Source: Drosophila miranda
Taxonomy: Eukaryota > Arthropoda > Insecta > Diptera > Drosophilidae
Direction: 5' to 3'
NCBI RefSeq assembly: GCF_003369915.1
Contig: NC_046674.1
Coordinates: 5,208,001-5,272,000 of the forward strand
DNA: 64,000 nucleotides
In this document: positions 57,201-64,000 of the stretch, piece by piece
How positions within the stretch are numbered: position 1 is the stretch's first letter
Layout: each line of letters opens with the position of its first letter
The notes under the pieces: model-generated
Told to the model about the DNA's origin: nothing
Databases searched by the model: none
Seen by the model: the letters and a program-made list of their open reading frames with translations, nothing else
Position numbers and translations under genes: made by a program

Positions 57201-60200
57201 CCTTTGACATCATACTGAAGGCATGTCCCTACGGTTCCGGCTATGGCTGTGCCCACTCCTTGAAGGTTCTCTGGCAGTCCGTGCTCTACACCTTCGAGAA
57301 TTTGAGTAAGGATCCAGTCTTCGACGCATAAACCATTATCTACATAGATATCTGCTTCAGATGGAACCATTCAGCTGTCCACGCCCATCAAGAAGCTGCC
57401 CATGTCCGTCCAAGTGATGGGCATGAAGGTGATGCCCGTTGCACAGCATGTGCAGATCGATCTCGAGTCGGTTGGCCTTAAACTCGACTGGGACCACCAT
57501 CAGTATGTCTCCGTGCAGGCCGGACCTCAGATGTGGGGCAAAGTGGGTGGTTTGTGCGGGTCCCTCGATGGCGATTCCAACACCGACTTTGTGTCCCGGA
57601 CGGGCAAGAAAGTGGAGACTGTCAAGGCATTCGCCGATGCCTGGCGCGTCCAGGATCGCAGTGAGATGTGCCTCGTGGAGAACAGCGCCGAGCTGGACTT
57701 TGGAATGGAATCCTGCGAACAGAGCAGGCTGCAGAAGGCGGTGTCTGTTTGTGAGCGTCTCCTGGCTAACGAAAAGCTAGGCGACTGCATCAAACCGTTC
57801 AACTACGAGGCCCTGATACGCACCTGCATGGCCGACTACTGCAACTGCGCCAATCGGGAGCATCCAGAAAGCTGCAACTGCGATGCCATTGCCATGCTGG
57901 CCAAGGAGTGTGCCTTCAAGGGCATCAAGCTGGAGCATGGCTGGCGCAATCTGGAGATTTGTCGTAAGTGTGGAAGATGGATGCGATTTAAAAAAGTCCC
58001 TTACATCTCCAACTACAATTTCAGCCATTAGCTGCGGCTTTGGACGCGTCTATCAAGCTTGCGGTCCCAATGTGGAGCCCACATGCGACTCGGATGTGGC
58101 CCTATCGCCCACCAGAGACACCTGCAACGAGGGCTGCTTCTGTCCCGAGGGCACGGTGCAATACAAGGACGCGTGCATCACCCGGGAGCTGTGTCCCTGC
58201 ACGCTGCGCGGCAAGGAGTTCAAGCCAGAGTCGACGGTAAAGAAGAACTGCAACACATGCACCTGTAAGAACGGCCAGTGGCGATGCACGGACGACAAAT
58301 GCGGTGCGCGGTGTGGGGCCATCGGGGATCCACATTACCAGACCTTCGACGGGAAGCGCTACGACTTCATGGGCAAGTGCTCGTACCATTTGCTGAAGAC
58401 CCCGAACATGTCAGTGGAGGCGGAGAACGTAGCCTGCTCGGGCGCCGTCTCGGAGGCCTTGAGCTTTGCCGCACCCGATGATCCGTCCTGTACCAAATCG
58501 GTGACTATTCGCTTCGTCCTACGGGATGGCACGCCCTCGGTTATTAAACTAGACCAGGGGCTAACCACCATTGTCAATGACAAGCCCATTGCCAAGCTGC
58601 CGAAGATGTTGGGCCTGGGAGAGGTATTGATCCGTCGGGCCAGCTCCACTTTTCTCACTGTGGAGTTCGCCGACGGCATTCGTGTCTGGTGGGACGGCGT
58701 GTCGCGCGTATACATCGATGCTCCGCCCAGCTGGCGTGGCCAGACACAGGGCCTGTGCGGCACCTTCAACTCCAATACGCAGGACGACTTCCTGACGCCC
58801 GAGGGCGATGTGGAGACCGCCGTGGAACCGTTTGCAGACAAGTGGCGCACCAAGGACACGTGCCAGTTCAAGGCAGAGACCCACCAGGGCCCGCATCCTT
58901 GCACGCTTAATCCGGAGCGGAAGGCTCAGGCGGAGAAGCACTGCGACTGGATACTCCAGGACATCTTCCAGGACTGCCACTTCATGGTAGAACCGGAACA
59001 GTTCTACGAGGACTGTCTTTACGACACCTGCGCCTGCAAGGACGAGCTGTCCAAGTGTTTCTGCCCCATCTTGTCCGCCTACGGAACGGAGTGCATGCGG
59101 CAGGGCGTAAAGACGGGCTGGAGAATGACGGTTAAGGAGTGTGGTAAGTTCCGAATAAACATCCAAAACGAGCTGCAGAATTGAGCCCCTCCTCTGCCCC
59201 CAGCTGTGAAGTGTCCGATGGGTCAGATCTTCGACGAGTGCGGCGATGGATGTGCTCTAACCTGCGACGATCTGCCTAGCAAGGGAAGCTGCAACCGGGA
59301 GTGCGTCGAGGGCTGCCGCTGTCCGCACGGGGAGTACATCAACGACCAGGGCGAGTGTGTGCCCAAGCAGAAGTGCCATTGCAGCTTCGATGGCATGACC
59401 TTCCGGCCGGGCTACAAAGAGGTGCGCCCCGGGGAGAAGTTCCTCGATCTGTGCACCTGCCAAGACGGTGTCTGGGATTGTCAGGATGCCGAGCCGGGCG
59501 ACAAGGACAAGTATCCACCCTCGTCCGAGCTGCGATCCAAATGCACCAAGCAACCGTTCGCCGAGTTCACAAAGTGCGCCCCCAAGGAGCCGAAGACCTG
59601 CAAGAACATGGACAAGTATATGGCGGATTCCACAGAGTGTCTGCCCGGCTGTGTCTGCATGGAGGGGTATGTGTATGACACCTCCCGCCTAGCCTGTGTG
59701 CTGCCCACCAACTGCTCGTGCCACCACGCCGGCAAGAGCTACGACGACGGCGAGAAGATCAAGGAGGATTGCAACCTGTGCGTGTGCCAGGCTGGTAACT
59801 GGAAGTGCTCAGAGAACGGCTGCGAGTCCACCTGCAGCGTCTGGGGTGATTCGCACTTCTCCACCTTCGATGGCCACGACTTTGACTTCCAGGGAGCCTG
59901 CGACTATGTTCTCGCCAAGGGCGTCTTCGAAAATGGCGATGGCTTCAGCATAACCATACAGAATGTCCTTTGTGGCACTATGGGTGTGACGTGCTCTAAG
60001 TCCTTGGAAATTTCCCTGACTGGCCATGCTCAGGAGTCGTTGATTCTCAGCGCAGATTCCGCTTACAGCACTGATCCGAACAAGACACCCATTAAGAGTG
60101 AGTAAAGGATCCCTTTGGCAAGTCTATTAACTAATATCCTTCTATGCAGAGCTTCGAGACAGCGTCAACTCCAAGGGACACAACGCGTTCCACATCTACA

Positions 60201-63200
60201 AGGCGGGCGTATTCGTTGTCGTAGAGGTGATTCCCCTCAAGCTGCAGGTCAAGTGGGACGAGGGTACTCGGGTTTACGTGAAGTTGGGCAATGAGTGGCG
60301 CCACAAGGTCAGCGGATTGTGTGGCAACTATAATGGCAACGGACTGGATGACATGCAGACCCCTTCCTTGGGTCTTGAGACCAGCCCCATGCTCTTCGGA
60401 CATTCCTGGAAGCTACAGCCGCACTGCTCGGCCCCGGTGGCGCCCATCGATGCCTGCAAGTCACATCCGGAGCGCGAAACCTGGGCCCAGCTCAAGTGTG
60501 GTGCTCTAAAGTCGGAGCTGTTCGAGCAGTGTCACTCGGAGGTGCCTCTTGAGCGGTATTGGAAACGCTGCATTTTCGACACGTGCGCCTGCGATCAGGG
60601 CGGCGACTGCGAGTGCTTATGCACGGCAATAGCTGCCTACGCGGATGCCTGTGCCCAAAAGGGCATCAATATACGCTGGCGATCCCAGCATTTCTGTCGT
60701 GAGTAGAGAATTTATATCCATATTAAATAGTGAATAACCCTTCAAACGAAACTCTTTCAGCCATGCAATGCGATCCCCACTGCTCGGACTACAAGTCCTG
60801 CACTCCGGCCTGCGCTGTAGAGACCTGCGACAACTTCCTGGATCAGGGCATCGCGGAGCGCATGTGCAACAGGGAGAACTGTCTCGAGGGGTGCCACATC
60901 AAACCCTGCGACGATGGCTTCATTTACTTGAACGACACCTACCGCGAGTGTGTGCCCAAGGCCGAGTGCAAGCCCGTGTGCATGGTACGGAACGGAAAGA
61001 CCTACTACGAGGGCGACATTACATACACGGATTCCTGTGCTACCTGTCGCTGCTCTAAGCGCAAGGAGATCTGCAGCGGCGTCAAGTGCAACCAGCCCAC
61101 GCTTACCACGCCCGCCCATTCTGCTCCACTCGTGGAGGGGACCACCGAGGCAGTACCTCTGGCCACGCAGAATCAGACCAAGTGCGTCAAGGGCTGGACG
61201 AGATGGTGCGACAAGGATAAGGACACCTCGGACAAGAGTGTGCGGCTGAACGACGAGGAGAAGGTGCCGCGCTACGATCGCATGGAGAACGTATACGGCA
61301 CTTGCTTAAAGGAGTACATGACAAAGGTCGAGTGTCGGGTCAAGGATACATACGAGGCGCCCGAACAGATGGATGAGAACGTGGTCTGTAACCTAGAAGA
61401 GGGTCTGCGGTGCACTGGGAAGTGCCACGACTACGAGCTGCGTGCCTTCTGCCAGTGTGACCAGGAGCCACTCCCGCCCACTCCCAAGCCCACAGAACGG
61501 CCTCAAATAGGGCTGACCTGCGACGCTGGCGTAGTGGAGTACAAGGATTTCCCCGGCGACTGCCACAAGTTCCTGCACTGCCAGCCCAAGGGAGTAGAGG
61601 GCGGCTGGATCTATGTGGAACAGACCTGCGGCGAGTACATGATGTTCAATCCCACCATGTTTATCTGCGACCACATCGCCACTGTCCAAGAACTGAAGCC
61701 CAGCTGTGGCAAGAAGCCCCAGCCGGAGCCGGAGTCGGAGCCCATCAAACAGTGTCCCGAGGGCAAGGCCTGGACGGATTGTGCCAATCAGTGCGAGCAC
61801 ACCTGCCACTATTACGGCAGCATCCTGCGGAAGCGCGGTCTCTGCCAGCCGGGTGAACACTGCAAGCCTGGATGTGTGGACAAACTACGGCCGGATTGTC
61901 GCATGCTCGGAAAGTACTGGCGGGATGAGGATACCTGTGTTCATGCCGACGAGTGCCCCTGCATGGACAAGGCCGAGCACTATGTCCAGCCCCACAAGCC
62001 CGTCTTCGGCGAGTTCGAAGTCTGCCAATGCATCGACAATGCCTTTACCTGTGTGCCGAATAAGCCGGATCCTATACCGGAGCGACCTTTAGGTGAGTAA
62101 TTTGCGATATTTCGGAGCCTTTCCATTAAGTAATTGTGGATATTCTTGTACTTTCAGAAGGAGTACCAGAGCTTCAACCTCTCGAGCCCATTTTCCCCGT
62201 AACCCTTACCCCACCCCTGCACTGCGCTTCAGATCGGTATGGCCTCAATATCTATTCCATCCTTATTTGTTTTCAACATTCTTTCCGTTTTAGGCTCATC
62301 CCGAAAATCGAGAATGGCCCTCACTCTGTGCCCGATAGCATCTTCAACGCCAGCTCCCAACTGGCCCCCGAACACGGCCCAACCAAGGCTCGTCTCACCA
62401 AATATAATCCACAGGGCAGCTGGTCACCCAACATCAACGACCAGATGCAGTATCTCGAGCTGAATTTTGGTCGGCCAGAGCCCTTCTATGGAGTGGTCAT
62501 GGCGGGAAGTCCTGACTTTGACAGCTATGTGACGCTCTTTAAGGTGATAGCCCCTTTCTAATCTTCATTCTGAACAGTTTCTGACCTGTACTTACAGATC
62601 CTGCACAGCCATGACGGCGTAGCCTATCACTATCTGGTGGATGAGACAGAAAAGCCGCAGATGTTCAATGGCCCCCTTGATTCTCGAGCGCCTGTTCAGA
62701 CCCTCTTTAAGGTCCCCATTGAAGCAAGCTCGTTGCGTATCTATCCCCTGAAATGGCATGGTTCCATTGCTATGCGTGTGGAGCTGCTGATTTGCGGTGA
62801 AACGGAGGAACCTAGGACCACCATTTCCATTCCACCAACAAGCACGGAGCATCCAGCGCATTTGCAGGAAATGGACTGCATCGATCAGATGGGTGTGGAT
62901 GATGGCAAAATGTATGCAGATCAGGTGCAATCGAGCAGTGTCTGGCAGCTGCCCAAGCCTGCCAAGAAGCCGGCACTGTTGGACCTACTGAAGCTATCGA
63001 CGCCTCTGTCCTGGCGCCCCTTGTCCAATACCCCCAACGAATTCGTGGAGTTTGATTTCCTGGAGCCTCGAAACATTTCCGGTTTTGTGACCAAGGGTGG
63101 CCCCGATGGCTGGGTAACTGGCTACAAGGTACTGTTCTCCAAGAAAAAGCCCACTTGGAACACGGTGCTATCACCAAGTGGACAGCCGCGCATCTTTGAG

Positions 63201-64000
63201 GCCAACGTGGACGGGGAGACCGAGCGCAAACATCACTTTAAGAAGCCCATACTCACACAGTTCCTTAAAGTGGTGCCGGCCAAGTGGGAGAGGAACATTA
63301 ACATGCGCATCGAGCCCTTGGGATGCTTTAAGCCCTATCGTAAGCCGCAACTCAAAGTCTGCCTATATTTGTATCGTTCTAAGCCACTTTCTTAATTCCT
63401 AGCTGAGATCAAGCGTCAAGTGCCTGTCGACAATAGTCTACCCACTAAGTGCAACATCTGCGATGGCATTGCAGGTCCGCAGTCCAGCTCCAGCGACTGC
63501 CCCTGCCAGAGCCAGCTGGCTCTTTTCTGGGATGGAAACAGTTGCGTGCAGCACAATCTGTGCCCTTGCGTGGAGAACTACGTCAGCTACCCGATCGGCA
63601 ACAAGTTCGAGAACTCCGCCTGCGAGGAGTGTGTCTGTGTCCTCGGCGGGCACAAGAACTGCAAGCCCAAGAAGTGTCCGCCCTGTCAGGATGCCAAACT
63701 GCGACCGGTGATCACTAGCGATTGCTTCTGCAAGTGCGAGCCCTGTCCCAAGCAGCAAAGATTGTGTCCTTCCAGTGGAGACTGTATACCAGAGGTGCTC
63801 TGGTGCAATGGTGTTCAGGATTGTGCTGATGATGAGGACTCCAGCTGCAGAGATTCGTTCACTGTTGAGCCCGACATCAAGCGGGAGAAGAATGAGAGTG
63901 AGTAGATACCAAGAATGCAAAAACTTTCAGAATATCTCTATATTCACGTGTTATCCCTTTAGCTGAGATCATCACCTGTCCAGCGCCCGTTTGTCCTCCG
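54288..64000 (+). CDS. Hml: Hemolectin (5' part), multidomain clotting protein
   Basis: Partial: the gene runs off the right edge. Exons: 54288-54394, 54651-54746, 54816-54902, 54961-55002, 55069-55461, 55514-55641, 55695-55790, 55859-56056, 56717-56883, 56937-57094, 57151-57305, 57361-57963, 58025-59143, 59204-60097, 60150-60698, 60761-62092, 62158-62236, 62294-62543, 62598-63339, 63403-63897, 63963 onward. Phases stay closed for 2576 residues; the full protein is about 3800. Hemolectin is secreted by haemocytes and is the main fibre component of the larval clot. Order seen: signal peptide (VIFLSVWLLLVSHVWA), Gly-rich stretch, CCP-like and two EGF-like modules (187-217, 285-316), three VWD-C8-TIL units (VWD from about 472, 836, 1323), WxxW-type domain (about 1737-1830), CBM14-like domain (about 1844-1910), two F5/8C (discoidin) domains (2075-2220, 2242-2395), Cys-rich linker, LDLa repeat (about 2517-2550). 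The eighth intron carries an INE-1 remnant. Confidence 0.95.
56330..56586 (-). mobile_element. INE-1/DINE-1 (Helitron-related) remnant in Hml intron
   Basis: The minus-strand reading of 56466-56586 follows the start of INE-1/DINE-1 in order: terminal ATACCCG, GTCTCCGACCCTATAA, TATATATTCTTGATCAGC, AATAGCCGAGTCGA, then a degenerate GTCT microsatellite (TGTCTGTCTG). The rest of the element to about 56330 is less certain. It lies within the 660-nt intron between Hml exons 8 and 9, by far the longest Hml intron in view. Confidence 0.65.

Noticed and set aside
58359-59166. Two long minus-strand frames (181 and 201 codons) opposite Hml VWD2
   Set aside because: They are antisense shadows of a Cys-rich exon. 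They overlap each other and carry no recognisable domain.

Overview
The window is eukaryotic, gene-dense insect DNA and is almost certainly from a Drosophila (Sophophora) species. The evidence is small introns of about 50-70 nt with GTRAGT/AG boundaries, CAG/CAA-rich coding runs, TATCGATA (DRE) promoter motifs, an INE-1/DINE-1 tail, and proteins nearly identical to known fly proteins (Ddx1, flare, Gpn2, hemolectin). From memory these genes lie on Muller element D (D. melanogaster 3L). An obscura-group species is a reasonable guess, but the sequence alone does not prove it.

Layout. 1-6.0 kb is non-coding and rich in simple repeats, with one weak small-gene candidate. 6.0-10.3 kb holds Rich (RIC1, a Rab6 exchange factor, minus strand), divergent from Ddx1 (plus, 10.9-13.3 kb). 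A GSKIP/DUF727 protein (minus, 13.6-14.1 kb) diverges from JMJD7 (plus, 14.6-15.5 kb) across a shared DRE. Combover/PCM1 (minus, 8 coding exons, 15.8-22.1 kb) follows, and just upstream of it on the same strand is a short 247-aa paralogue of its coiled-coil region (22.95-23.75 kb). Three four-domain peritrophin/obstructor-type chitin-binding genes (+,-,+) fill 24.5-29.0 kb. An inverted pair of identical tRNA-Val(AAC) genes lies at 30.9-31.6 kb. An unrecognised two-membrane-segment protein with PPxY-type motifs spans 33.9-36.0 kb. A two-domain chitin-binding gene is at 37.0-37.6 kb. A BTB zinc-finger regulator occupies 41.4-44.9 kb. A 694-bp non-autonomous DNA transposon with perfect 8-bp target duplications is at 45.8-46.5 kb. 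flare/WDR1 (minus, 46.6-49.8 kb) diverges from Gpn2 (plus, 50.8-51.7 kb). The 5' two thirds of hemolectin (plus, 21 exons in view) runs from 54.3 kb off the right edge.

The genes do not form one pathway. The themes are housekeeping GTPase and RNA genes in divergent pairs with DRE or Motif-1-like promoters (Rich/Ddx1, GSKIP-like/JMJD7, flr/Gpn2), cytoskeleton and planar-polarity genes (flr, Cmb), and secreted cysteine-rich extracellular proteins with TATA promoters (the chitin-binding genes and Hml). Exon models were built by reading splice sites by eye and checking that phases close. Cmb, Ddx1, flr, the chitin-binding genes, the BTB gene and Hml all close in frame. No virus-like element was recognised.
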